DNA of 64,000 nt from Owenia fusiformis. Its lineage: Eukaryota > Annelida > Polychaeta > Sabellida > Oweniidae. Shown piece after piece: positions 23,252 to 35,829 of this stretch. Position numbers and translations under genes: made by a program. Numbering within the stretch: the stretch's first letter is position 1; each line of letters starts with the position of its first letter. The notes beneath the pieces are model-generated. The model made no database searches, had not been told where the DNA came from, and saw nothing but the letters and a program-made list of their open reading frames with translations. The stretch lies in the NCBI GenBank assembly GCA_903813345.2, contig CAIIXF020000011.1:12943754-13007753 (forward strand). Reading direction: 5' to 3'.

Positions 23252-25943
23252 ATATAAAATAGGAAGTCAGCAATGATTTAAATGTTGATTTGTTGTTACA
23301 ATGCCAAAATGATTGAGCCACTTACTGAACAAGCGGAGGAGGGAATGCAAGAAATTTCCTTTTATTGATTCTAGTAAATAGCTCATGGCCTTTCACCCCT
23401 TCCGGCTCAAGATTTACATCATCAAATCAACTAACTGCCTTAACAGAAGTATCTCTGTAGAAGTGAATTGTGGTCTATATATTTTTAGAACATGAATTAA
23501 AATTATTTTTTTGAATATTGAATTACCCCCCACCCCCAAGCCCAACATAATGAATAGTTTTATTCATTTTTTGATATGTAAAGCCAACATACATATTATC
23601 TCCAAATTGGCTCTACACTATAGCTACCCTTACCTGTGTGGTTGTAACATTCCTGTTGTTTCTTTAGTTGCACACACCTATTAGTACAGGCAGTAGCAAT
23701 ATGCTTTGTAGATACATACACTGCAAACAACTGATCCAAATCATTGATCCACTTCGAAAGACCACAACCAGGGTAGAAATTGTTATGACCTGAAAGTACT
23801 TAAAAAAGAAAAAAAAGTCAGCAATGATTTGACTTTTTTCCTTAAAAGAAACAAGTAAATATGCCCATCTCACTGAAATGGCCATTTTTCAGATGTGAGT
23901 ACATTTACATATAACTTTTAAGAGAATGCATGAACATGCAAAATGTCACCACTGGCCATTTGTTAAAGATGCACTTGGTTACAGTAAGCCGAACACTAAT
24001 TGATTACTGCCATCAAGAAGTTTCGTCCACCCATCAGTTTGAGAATATAACATTATGTCAACACTTCTGTAGTGACATAAAAATCAAATCATTGCCCAGT
24101 AAGTACAGTTTACTAAAAAACTATGAACAAAAATCATATCATTACTGAATAAATTTTCAAATTGTTACTTTAAAAGCTAGCATTATAGTATTCAAATGAT
24201 CAAGACCAAATTGATAGAGCTATAACTATTTTGTTGGTAAGTTTCCAAAGTCTCAGAATGAAAATTACCAAACACATGCAAACAGAACCACTGTTCCTTG
24301 TGTTGCAGTCAAGAACCTGCTTTGCTGGAAATACAAAAAAGATGCTGTAGTACTTGTTAATATTACAATTTAAATATATTGCAAAAATTCAAATCAATTA
24401 GGAGGGATGGAGTAAGGTACATGTATACATAGTAATACATCTTAACTAGGTAAAAAATACTGCTTCCAGCACTGTATAGCTGATTCTTCTGGTGGGTGTA
24501 TGATCCTGTGAAAAGAGAATTCATTTATTAGTAACTTCCGCATGCAACAGTAGTAGTTGTAGTTCAGGCAAGGAGCAGTCTTTAACCCTCTTCAAAACAC
24601 CTGCAATGAGAAAATTATTTTACTGTCTACCTTAACTCCAAAGCATGCAAGGGATTATCATTTGCAAAAAAGTTGCCAAGTTGCCTTTATCAATCAGATT
24701 CTAGGTCGTAAATACCTAGATGGTTGATTGCTTATTGGACCAAAACATGGTCGCATTAACACTGACCTCAAAACAAGAAAAAAACAGTCAAATTGAAAAA
24801 TTGATGATGATTTAATGAAACTTAAGATCATCTACCAACTCGCACCAAAAAAGAGAATGGTATCCGAAAACTGAGACTAACATACGAAGGTATGTTAAAT
24901 CTCAGGTGAAAATGAGTTTATAAAAAAAATATGAAGACAATATTTTCCAAATATAGCACACATTACTTCCATTTTGATAAAACCAGGTGGATTCCATTAT
25001 TCTTTCATGTCAGAACATAGAATCCGTTAGGAAGCTTTCAAGCCAACACACCTTAACAAAAGATCAAACATTGGGTGACCATCCCACCGCTCATGCTGTA
25101 TGCTGTCCAGAGAGATTAAGAAGAATAACAAGAATGACATCCTCGGCCATGCATAATTAGGATACATCACATTAAAAAGATGAAATACAAGACCATACCA
25201 CTGTCAATTCCCAATAGTATCTTTACTGTAACACTGATAAGCAATGTCTACCTACCTAAAGAGTACAAGGTAACATGTATCAACCCCAAGGCCATTCCGT
25301 ACAGATCCAAGTGAACTCTTGCTGCGTCCTCACGAGATCTCTGGATCACACTATATCCGTCATAGCTAACTACTAACATTACAATACGAGCAAGTAAAAA
25401 TGAGTGGACCTTCACCAGAGCTCAACGATACCCCTCCAGAACGACCCAATGCATGCCGGCACCACAGCATGCATTGAAGAAAGAAAATTCAGAATACCTC
25501 CTCCTGGTGGGTGCAAGACCCACCATTTTGACTCGCAAGTAAAGAATGCTTTCACCAGCCATCAGAATATAGGCAAAACAAAGAACCAAGCTCAACAATA
25601 AGAATCCAACTTGGAAACTGTTGGTCGGGACTTACAAGGAATTGATACCTGAAACCCATGCATCTAGAGATTGATAGACACTGATCATCAGAATCACGGT
25701 GGAGGTACTACGAGGAACATCAAACAGTATGACCAAGTAAACCAGAGCTCTCAATGCAATGGATCAGAATGACCCATGCTCAACGATGCCATTCTTAGAT
25801 ATTCCTCAAAATCAATCGGGACAACATAAAACATGAACAGGGGAAGGCCTCCCAACACTTGATCAAGTGTTAAGACATGTTTAGCCATCCAGCCTCCTAG
25901 CAGATTCCAGGTTCCTTCACTCCAGAATAATGGGTCGGCCAAC
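23252..25943. repeat. Unit 4 spacer
   Basis: A spacer copy with mostly even-unit markers. It also shares AACAACTGATCC (23725) with units 5 and 6 and GTGGATTCC with odd units. This mosaic implies exchange between neighbours. Confidence 0.85.
23634..23789 (-). CDS. Predicted 156-bp Cys-rich exon, unit 4 copy (G to D variant)
   Basis: Open in phase 1-1. It reads INDLDQLF instead of INDLGQLF, a change shared with units 5 and 6, plus a synonymous CTG to TTG. Confidence 0.42.
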
Positions 25944-26176
25944 AAAATCCACCGGTTCAATCAAAATGGAAGGTGTCCCACTAACGAGAAAACCTGCCGC
26001 TCCTAAACCATAGATGGAAAACATGTCTAGCTGGTAGATGACCCCATATGGAATACCTAAGATAACCTAACCAAATAACTAAGATAACTCAACAAGATTA
26101 CTTAACTTAGGTGACAGGAACTTCGTGATAAGGCTCATCTTAAAGGGAGTGGAGTCTAGGGGGCGACTCATTTTCC

Positions 26177-27249
26177 AATGCATGGTTGCTCTTCTTCCAG
26201 TTGGTTGCTCTTCTTCCAGTTGGTTGCTCTTCTTCCAGTTGGTTGCTCTTCTTCCAGTTGGTTGCTCTTCTTCCAGTTGGTTGCTCTTCTTCCAGTTGGT
26301 TGCTCTTCAAGTTGGTTGCTCTTCTTCCACTTGGTTGCTCTTCTTCTACTTGGTTGCTCTTCTTCCACTTGGTTGCTCTTCTTCCACTTGGTTGCTCTTC
26401 TTCCACTTGGTTGCTCTTCTTCCACTTGGTTGCTCTTCTTCCACTTGGTTGCTCTTCCACTTGGTTGCTCTTCTTCCAGTTGGTTGCCCTCCTTTCAGTT
26501 GGTTGCTCTTCTTCCAGTTGGTTGCTCTTCTTCCAGTTGGTTGCTCTTCTTCCAGTTGGTTGCTCTTCTTCCACTTGGTTGCTCTTCTTCCACTTGATTG
26601 CTCTTCTTCCACTTGGTTACTCTTCTTCCACTTGGTTGCTCTTCTTCCACTTGGTTGCTCTTCTTCCAGTTGGTTGCTCTTCTTCCAGTTGGTTGCTCTT
26701 CTTCCAGTTGGTTGCTCTTCTTCCAGTTGGTTGCTCTTCTTCCAGTTGGTTGCTCTTCTTCCAGTTGGTTGCTCTTCTTCCAATTGGTTGCTCTTCTTCC
26801 AGTTTGTTGTTCTTATTCCAGTGGGTTGTTCATCTTCAAGTGGGTTGTTCATCTTCCAGTGGGTTGTTCATCTTCCAGTGGGTTGTTCATCTTCCAGTCG
26901 TTTGTTCATCTTCCAGTGGGTTGTTCATCTTCCAGTGAGTTGCTCATCTTCCAGTGAGTTGCTCATCTTCCAGTGGGTTGCTCATCTTCCAGCGGGTGAA
27001 TTATCTTCCAGCGGTTGAATAATCTTTCAGTGGGTGGATCATCATCTAGCAGTTGGATCATCTTCAAGGTTGCCATCTTCCACCAGATAGATCATCTTCA
27101 ACTGGGAACTTGGCTTTCCAATGGGGGACTTGTCTTGCAGTGTGTGGCTTCCAGTGTGTGGCTCAGGTACTAGTGGGCTGATCACCTCCAAGCTAAAGGT
27201 AAATCTGGAAGAAATATTGTACATTAGGAAATAAAAATACTGTACTTAC
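26177..27249. repeat. 19-bp minisatellite array A5 with tail
   Basis: About 43 units, the longest A array. The CACTTGG block occurs twice, once before and once after the marker unit CCCTCCTTTCAG (about 26486), so the internal order differs from A1-A4. Short deletions (CTCTTCAAGTTGG near 26305, CTCTTCCACTTGG near 26450) only rotate the frame. Confidence 0.94.
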
Positions 27250-27436
27250 TTGAACCCCACATCCTAGAGATAATCTTCCATCCCGGGCAATGCTTCTTCA
27301 GTAACACACAGATATCACCAGAATAACAATATCCTATGTAGAAACAGGCGTTGCAGGCAGATGGTGCATATTGAAGTTACTCTCATAAACCCCTAGGAAA
27401 GGACAGAAACTGATCTTCAGGGGAAGAGAAGTGCAT
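27250..27436 (-). pseudogene. Degenerate exon-like module A, unit 5
   Basis: A 187-bp copy. It carries CCCCTAGG in place of CTTGTAGG and AAGATCAG in place of AAGATAAG, variants typical of the C-type units (5-7). Confidence 0.4.
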
Positions 27437-27539
27437 CTGAAAGTACATACAAAATAGGAAAAGTTCAGCAATGGTTTCAATTTTCAATTTTTCAAAAAGG
27501 CTTCCGTGATCAAGACATTTCCATAACAGGGAGAGGAGG

Positions 27540-27964
27540 GAATGCAAATCTCCAGTGAGATCATCTTTCAGCAGTTTGATCATCTTCCACCAGGAGGATC
27601 ATATTCCAGCGGATGGATCATCTTCCAGCGAATGGATCATCTTTCAGAGAGCAGCTTGTCTTCAGATGAGTGGCTTGACTTTTTGCAGATGGCTCGTAAT
27701 CTGGTAGATGGCTCATATTCCAGGAGCTGGCTAATATTCTAGTGGGTGCCTCATCTCCAGTGGATGGCTCGTCTTCAAATGATTCTGCATCTTTATGAGG
27801 GTGACTCCTCTTCCAGGGGATGGATGATCTTCCAGACAGCATTTTCTGTTCCAGTTGGTTACATGGCTTCCAGTTTGTGGCTCAGATTCTATTCAGCTGA
27901 TCAAACCCATGCTAAAGGCAAATCTGAAATACTGTAAATTTGGAAATAAAACTTCAGTACTTAC
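27540..27964. repeat. Degenerate 19-bp array C, unit 5
   Basis: Strongly diverged 19-bp-periodic sequence (GGATGGATCATCTTCCAGC, ATGGCTCATATTCCAGG and so on) with a single CCACCAGGAGGATCATATT unit. On the minus strand an intron-like stretch (27924-27964) separates it from module C. It occupies the place of the B array found in units 0-4. Confidence 0.75.
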
Positions 27965-28151
27965 TTGAACAGGATCCTTGAGACTTCTCTCATCTTGAAC
28001 AAAGCTACTGCAGTCGCACAAGGACATCACCAGAATAACAACATCATATGTAGATACAGGTGCTACAGACACCAGGTGCTTATTGTAGTTACGATTTGAA
28101 ACATCCCAGAAAGGGTAGTCTGTTTTAACCTCCAGGGTAAGAGGAGTTCAT
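27965..28151 (-). pseudogene. Exon-like module C, unit 5 (mostly open)
   Basis: A 187-bp segment between TGTACTTACAG (acceptor) and GTTCAA/GTAAGTAC (donor) on the minus strand. It has the same length and junctions as module A. The first full codon is TGA where module A has TGC; the next 61 codons are open, starting TPLTLEVKTDYPFWDVSNRN and ending DERSLKDPVQ. It aligns with module A around PVSTYDVVILV versus PVST-stop-DIVILV. I infer paralogous exons that decayed at different positions. Family unknown. Confidence 0.38.
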
Positions 28152-30851
28152 CTGTAAGTACATATAAAATAGGAAGTCAGCAATGATTTAAATTTTGATT
28201 TGTTGTTACAATGCCAAAATGATTGAGCCACTCACTGAAGAAGCGGAGGAGGGAATGCAAGACATTCCTTTTATTGATTCTAGTAAATTTCTCATGGCCT
28301 TTCACCCCTCCCGGCTCAAAATTTACATCATCAAATCAATTAACTGCCCGAACAGAAGTATCTCTGTGGAAGTGAATTGTGGTCTATATATTTTTAGAAC
28401 ATGAATTAAAATTATGTTTTTGAATATTGAATTACCCCCCTACCCCAAGCCCAATATAATGAATAGTTTTATTCATTTTTTGATATGTAAAGCCAACATA
28501 CATATTATCTCCAAATTGGCTCTACACTATAGCTACCCTTACCTGTGTGGGTGTAACATTCCTGTTGTTTCTTTAGTTGCACACACCTATTAGTACAGGC
28601 AGTAGCAATATGCTTTGTAGATACATACACTGCAAACAACTGATCCAAATCATTGATCCACTTCGAAAGACCACAACCAGGGTAGAAATTGTTATGACCT
28701 GAAAGTACTTAAAAAAGAAAAAAAAGTCAGCAATGATTTGACTTTTTTCCTTAAAAGAAACAAGTAAATATGCCCATCTCACTGAAATGGCCATTTTTCA
28801 GATGTGAGTACATTTACATATAACTTTTAAGAGAATGCATGAACATGCAAAATGTCACCACTGGCCATTTGTTAAAGATGCACTTGGTTACAGTAAGCCG
28901 AACACTAATTGATTACTGCCATCAAGAAGTTTTGTCCACCCATCAGTTTGAGAATATAACATTATGTCAACACTTCTGCAGTGACATAAAAATCAAATCA
29001 TTGCCCAGTAAGTACAGTTTACTAAAAAACTATGAACAAAAATCATATCATTACTGAATAAATTTTCAAATTGTTACTTTAAAAGCTAGCATTATAGTAT
29101 TCAAATGATCAAGACCAAATTGATAGAGCTATAACTATTTTGTTGGTAAGTTTCCAAAGTCTCAGAATGAAAATTACCAAACACATGCAAACAGAACCAC
29201 TGTTCCTTGTGTTGCAGTCAAGAACCTACTTTGCTGGAAATACAGAAAAGATGGTGTAGTACTTGTTAATATTACAATTTAAATATATTGCAAAAATTCA
29301 AATCAATTAGGAGGGATGGAGTAAGGTACATGTATACATAGTAATACATCTTAACTAGGTAAAAAATACTGCTTCCAGCACTGTATAGCTGATTCTTCTG
29401 GTGGGTGTATGATCCTGTGAAAAGAGAATTCATTTATTAGTAACTTCCGCATGCAACAGTAGTAGTTGTAGTTCAGGCAAGGAGCAGTCTTTAACCCTCT
29501 TCAAAACACCTGCAATGAGAAAATTATTTTACTGTCTACCTTAACTCCAAAGCATGCAAGGGATTATCATTTGCAAAAAAGTTGCCAAGTTGCCTTTATC
29601 AATCAGATTCTAGGTCGTAAATACCTAGATGGTTGATTGCTTATTGGACCAAAACATGGTCGCATTAACACTGACCTCAAAACAAGAAAAAACAGTCAAA
29701 TTGAAAAATTGATGATGATTTAATGAAACTTAAGATCATCTACCAACTCGCACCAAAAAAGAGAATGGTATCCGAAAACTGAGACTAACATACGAAGGTA
29801 TGTTAAATCTCAGGTGAAAATGAGTTTATAAAAAAAATATGAAGACAATATTTTCCAAATATAGCACACATTACTTCCATTTTGATAAAACCAGGTGGAT
29901 TCCATTATTCTTTCATGTCAGAACATAGAATCCGTTAGGAAGCTTTCAAGCCAACACACCTTAACAAAAGATCAAACATTGGGTGACCATCCCCCCGCTC
30001 ATGCTGTATGCTGTCCAGAGAGATTAAGAAGAATAACAAGAATGACATCCTCGGCCATGCATAATTAGGATACATCACATTAAAAAGATGAAATACAAGA
30101 CCATACCACTGTCAATTCCCAATAGTATCTTTACTGTAACACTGATAAGCAATGTCTACCTACCTAAAGAGTACAAGGTAACATGTATCAACCCCAAGGC
30201 CATTCCGTACAGATCCAAGTGAACTCTTGCTGCGTCCTCACGAGATCTCTGGATCACACTATATCCGTCATAGCTAACTACTAACATTACAATACGAGCA
30301 AGTAAAAATGAGTGGACCTTCACCAGAGCTCAACGATACCCCTCCAGAACGACCCAATGCATGCCGGCACCACAGCATGCATTGAAGAAAGAAAATTCAG
30401 AATACCTCCTCCTGGTGGGTGCAAGACCCACCATTTTGACTCGCAAGTAAAGAATGCTTTCACCAGCCATCAGAATATAGGCAAAACAAAGAACCAAGCT
30501 CAACAATAAGAATCCAACTTGGAAACTGTTGGTCGGGACTTACAAGGAATTGATACCTGAAACCCATGCATCTAGAGATTGATAGACACTGATCATCAGA
30601 ATCACGGTGGAGGTACTACGAGGAACATCAAACAGTATGACCAAGTAAACCAGAGCTCTCAATGCAATGGATCAGAATGACCCATGCTCAACGATGCCAT
30701 TCTTAGATATTCCTCAAAATCAATCGGGACAACATAAAACATGAACAGGGGAAGGCCTCCCAACACTTGATCAAGTGTTAAGACATGTTTAGCCATTCAG
30801 CCTCCTAGCAGATTCCAGGTTCCTTCACTCCAGAATAATGGGTCGGCCAAC
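28152..30851. repeat. Unit 5 spacer
   Basis: A spacer copy beginning with CTGTAAGTACAT directly after module C. In B-type units this join reads AAATCTGTAATATAAGTACAT. The 69-codon minus frame is broken here by a TGA near 30797. Confidence 0.85.
28543..28698 (-). CDS. Predicted 156-bp Cys-rich exon, unit 5 copy
   Basis: Open in phase 1-1 with INDLDQLF, and ECYTHT in place of ECYNHT at the 3' end. Both variants are shared with unit 6. The splice signals are intact. Confidence 0.42.
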
Positions 30852-31084
30852 AAAATCCACCGGTTCAATCAAAATGGAAGGTGTCCCACTAACGAGAAAA
30901 CCTGCCGCTCCTAAACCATAGATGGAAAACATGTCTAGCTGGTAGATGACCCCATATGGAATACCTAAGATAACCTAACCAAATAACTAAGATAACTCAA
31001 CAAGATTACTTAACTTAGGTGACAGGAACTTCGTGATAAGGCTCATCTTAAAGGGAGTAGAGTCTAGGGGGCGACTCATTTTCC

Positions 31085-31938
31085 AATGCATGGTTGCTCT
31101 TCTTCCAGTTGGTTGCTCTTCTTCCACTTGGTTGCTCTTCTTCCAGTTGGTTGCTCTTCTTCAACTTGGTTGCTCTTCTTCCACTTGGTTGCTCTTCTTC
31201 CACTTGGTTGCTTTTCTTCCACTTGGTTGCTCTTCTTCCACCACTTGGTTGCTCTTCTTCCACTTGGTTGCTCTTCTTCCACTTGGTTGCTCTTCTTCCA
31301 CTTGGTTGCTCTTCTTCCAGTTGGTTGCTCTTCTTCCAGTTGGTTGCTCTTCTTCCAGTTGGTTGCTCTTCTTCCAGTTGGTTGCTCTTCTTCCAGTTGG
31401 TTGCTCTCCTTTCAGTTGGTTGCTCTTCTTCCAGTTGGTTGCTCTTCTTCCAGTTGGTTGCTCTTCTTCCAGTTGGTTGCTCTTCTTCCAGTTGGTTGCT
31501 CTTCTTCCAGTTTGTTGTTCTTATTCCAGTGGGTTGTTCATCTTCCAGTGGGTTGTTCATCTTCCAGTGGGTTGTTCATCTTCCAGTTGTTTGTTCATCT
31601 TCCAGTGGGTTGTTCATCTTCCAGTGAGTTGCTCATCTTCCAGTGAGTTGCTCATCTTCCAGTGGGTTGCTCATCTTCCAGCGGGTGAATTATCTTCCAG
31701 CGGTTGAATAATCTTTCAGTGGGTGGATCATCATCTAGCAGTTGGATCATCTTCAAGGTTGCCATCTTCCACCAGATAGATCATCTTCAACTGGGAACTT
31801 GGCTTTCCAATGGGGGACTTGTCTTGCAGTGTGTGGCTTCCAGTGTGTGGCTCAGGTACTAGTGGGCTGATCACCTCCAAGCTAAAGGTAAATCTGGAAG
31901 AAATATTGTACATTAGGAAATAAAAATACTGTACTTAC
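31085..31938. repeat. 19-bp minisatellite array A6 with tail
   Basis: About 31 units. A 3-bp insertion (TTCCACCACTTGG, near 31240) occurs in one unit. The CACTTGG block alternates with CAGTTGG near the start, and one CTCCTTTCAG marker lies at about 31408. Confidence 0.94.
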
Positions 31939-32124
31939 TTGAACCCCACATCCTAGAGATAATCTTCCATTCCGGGCAATGCTTCTTCAGTAACACACAG
32001 ATATCACCAGAATAACAATACCTATGTAGAAACAGGCGTTGCAGGCAGATGGTGCATATTGAAGTTACTCTCATAAACCCCTAGGAAAGGACAGAAACTG
32101 ATCTTCAGGGGAAGAGGAGTGCAT
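31939..32124 (-). pseudogene. Degenerate exon-like module A, unit 6 (1-bp deletion)
   Basis: 186 bp instead of 187. One base is missing at AACAATACCTATG, which shifts the frame on top of the shared stops and supports lack of coding constraint. Confidence 0.42.
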
Positions 32125-32228
32125 CTGAAAGTACATACAAAATAGGAAAAGTTCAGCAATGGTTTCAATTTTCAATTTTTCAACAAGGCTTCCGTGATCA
32201 AGACATTTCCATAACAGGGAGAGGAGGG

Positions 32229-32728
32229 AATGCAAATCTCCAGTGAGATCATCTTTCAGCAGTTTGATCATCTTCCACCAGGAGGATCATCTTCCACCAG
32301 GAGGATCATCTTCCACCAGGAGGATCATATTCCACCAGGAGGATCATATTCCACCAGGAGGATCATATTCCAGCGGATGGATCATCTTCCAGCGAATGGA
32401 TCATCTTTCAGAGAGCAGCTTGTCTTCAGATGAGTGGCTTGACTTTTTGCAGATGGCTCGTAATCTGGTAGATGGCTCATATTCCAGGAGCTGGCTAATA
32501 TTCTAGTGGGTGCCTCATCTCCAGTGGATGGCTCGTCTTCAAATGATTCTGCATCTTTATGAGGGTGACTCTTCTTCCAGGGGATGGATGATCTTCCAGA
32601 CAGCATTTTCTGTTCCAGTTGGTTACATGGCTTCCAGTTTGTGGCTCAGATTCTATTCGGCTGATCAACCCCATGCTAAAGGCAAATCTGAAATACTGTA
32701 AATTTGGAAATAAAACTTCAGTACTTAC
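32229..32728. repeat. Degenerate 19-bp array C, unit 6, with a 5-unit local expansion
   Basis: Equivalent to 27540-27964, but the CCACCAGGAGGATCATC/A unit occurs five times in tandem (about 32273-32367) instead of once. This shows that 19-bp units still expand within the old array. Confidence 0.85.
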
Positions 32729-32915
32729 TTGAACAGGATCCTTGAGACTTCTCTCATCTTGAACAAAGCTACTGCAGTCGCACAAGGACATCACCAGAAT
32801 AACAACATCATATGTAGATACAGGTGCTACAGACACCAGGTGCTTATTGTAGTTACGATTTGAAACATCCCAGAAAGGGTAGTCTGTTTTAACCTCCAGG
32901 GTAAGAGGAGTTCAT
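32729..32915 (-). pseudogene. Exon-like module C, unit 6
   Basis: A copy of 27965-28151 with the same leading TGA and 61 open codons. An open frame continues through the intron-like stretch into the array C side for a total of 113 codons (32495-32836 from its ATG), because the short intron contains no stop in that frame. Confidence 0.38.
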
Positions 32916-35616
32916 CTGTAAGTACATATAAAATAGGAAGTCAGCAATGATTTAAATTTTGATTTGTTGTTACAATGCCAAAATGATTGAGCCACTCACT
33001 GAACAAGCGGAGGAGGGAATGCAAGACATTCCTTTTATTGATTCTAGTAAATTTCTCATGGCCTTTCACCCCTCCCGGCTCAAAATTTACATCATCAAAT
33101 CAATTAACTGCCCAAACAGAAGTATCTCTGTAGAAGTGAATTGTGGTCTATATATTTTTAGAACATGAATTAAAATTATGTTTTTGAATATTGAATTACC
33201 CCCCTACCCCAAGCCAAATATAATGAATATAGTTTTATTCATTTTTTGATATGTAAAGCCAACATACATATTATCTCCAAATTGGCTCTACACTATAGCT
33301 ACCCTTACCTGTGTGGGTGTAACATTCCTGTTGTTTCTTTAGTTGCACACACCTATTAGTACAGGCAGTAGCAATATGCTTTGTAGATACATACACTGCA
33401 AACAACTGATCCAAATCATTGATCCACTTCGAAAGACCACAACCAGGGTAGAAATTGTTATGACCTGAAAGTACTTAAGAAAAAAAAGTCAGCAATGATT
33501 TGACTTTTTTCCTTAAAAGAAACAAGTAAATATGCCCATCTCACTGAAATGGCCATTTTTCAGATGTGAGTACATTTACATATAACTTTTAAGAGAATGC
33601 ATGAACATGCAAAATGTCACCACTGGCCATTTGTTAAAGATGCACTTGGTTACAGTAAGCCGAACACTAATTGATTACTGCCATCAAGAAGTTTCGTCCA
33701 CCCATCAGTTTGAGAATATAACATTATGTCAACACTTCTGTAGTGACATAAAAATCAAATCATTGCCCAGTAAGTACAGTTTACTAAAAAACTATGAACA
33801 AAAATCATATCATTACTGAATAAATTTTCAAATTGTTACTTTAAAAGCTAGCATTATAGTATTCAAATGATCAAGACCAAATTGATAGAGCTAGAACTAT
33901 TTTGTTGGTAAGTTTCCAAAGTCTCAGAATGAAAATTACCAAACACATGCAAACAGAACCACTGTTCCTTGTGTTGCAGCCAAGAACCTGCTTTGCTGGA
34001 AATACAAAAAAAGATGCTGTAGTACTTGTTAATATTACAATTTAAATATATTGCAAAAATTCAAATCAATTAGGAGGGATGGAGTAAGGTACATGTATAC
34101 ATAGTAATACATCTTAACTAGGTAAAAAATACTGCTTCCAGCACTGTATAGCTGATTCTTCTGGTGGGTGTATGATCCTGTGAAAAGAGAATTCATTTAT
34201 TAGTAACTTCCGCATGCAACAGTAGTAGTTGTAGTTCAGGCAAGGAGCAGTCTTTAACCCTCTTCAAAACACCTGCAATGAGAAAATTATTTTACTGTCT
34301 ACCTTAACTCCAAAGCATGCAAGGGATTATCATTTGCAAAAAAGTTGCCAAGTTGCCTTTATCAATCAGATTCTAGGTCGTAAATACCTAGATGGTTGAT
34401 TGCTTATTGGACCAAAACATGGTCGCATTAACACTGACCTCAAAACAAGAAAAAAAACAGTCAAATTGAAAAATTGATGATGATTTAATGAAACTTAAGA
34501 TCATCTACCAACTCGCACCAAAAAAGAGAATGGTATCCGAAAACTGAGACTAACATACGAAGGTATGTTAAATCTCAGGTGAAAATGAGTTTATAAAAAA
34601 AATATGAAGACAATATTTTCCAAATATAGCACACATTACTTCCTTTTTGATAAAACCAGGTGGATTCCATTATTCTTTCATGTCAGAACATAGAATCCGT
34701 TAGGAAGCTTTCAAGCCAACACACCTTAACAAAAGATCAAACATTGGGTGACCATCCCCCTGCTCATGCTGTATGCTGTCCAGAGAGATTAAGAAGAATA
34801 ACAAGAATGACATCCTCGGCCATGCATAATTAGGATACATCACATTAAAAAGATGAAATACAAGACCATACCACTGTCAATTCCCAATAGTATCTTTACT
34901 GTAACACTGATAAGCAATGTCTACCTACCTAAAGAGTACAAGGTAACATGTATCAACCCCAAGGCCATTCCGTACAGATCCAAGTGAACTCTTGCTGCGT
35001 CCTCACGAGATCTCTGGATCACACTATATCCGTCATAGCTAACTACTAACATTACAATACGAGCAAGTAAAAATGAGTGGACCTTCACCAGAGCTCAACG
35101 ATACCCCTCCAGAACGACCCAATGCATGCCGGCACCACAGCATGCATTGAAGAAAGAAAATTCAGAATACCTCCTCCTGGTGGGTGCAAGACCCACCATT
35201 TTGACTCGCAAGTAAAGAATGCTTTCACCAGCCATCAGAATATAGGCAAAACAAAGAACCAAGCTCAACAATAAGAATCCAACTTGGAAACTGTTGGTCG
35301 GGACTTACAAGGAATTGATACCTGAAACCCATGCATCTAGAGATTGATAGACACTGATCATCAGAATCACGGTGGAGGTACTACGAGGAACATCAAACAG
35401 TATGACCAAGTAAACCAGAGCTCTCAATGCAATGGATCAGAATGACCCATGCTCAACGATGCCATTCTTAGATATTCCTCAAAATCAATCGGGACAACAT
35501 AAAACATGAACAGGGGAAGGCCTCCCAACACTTGATCAAGTGTTTAGACATGTTTAGCCATCCAGCCTCCTAGCAGATTCCAGGTTCCTTCACTCAAGAA
35601 TAATGGGTCGGCCAAC
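32916..35616. repeat. Unit 6 spacer
   Basis: A spacer copy. Small differences include GAATATAGTTTTATTC near 33226, AAGAAAAAAAAGTC near 33478, and a TAA in the 69-codon frame near 35543. Confidence 0.85.
33309..33464 (-). CDS. Predicted 156-bp Cys-rich exon, unit 6 copy
   Basis: Open in phase 1-1 with both splice signals and the INDLDQLF / ECYTHT variants. Confidence 0.42.
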
Positions 35617-35829
35617 AAAATCCACCGGTTCAATCAAAATGGAAGGTGTCCCACTAACGAGAAAACCTGCCGCTCCTAAACCATAGATGGAAAACATGTC
35701 TAGCTGGTAGATGACCCCATATGGAATACCTAAGATAACCTAACCAAATAACTAAGATAACTCAACAAGATTACTTAACTTAGGTGACAGGAACTTCATG
35801 ATAAGGCTCATCTTTAAGGGAGTGGACTC

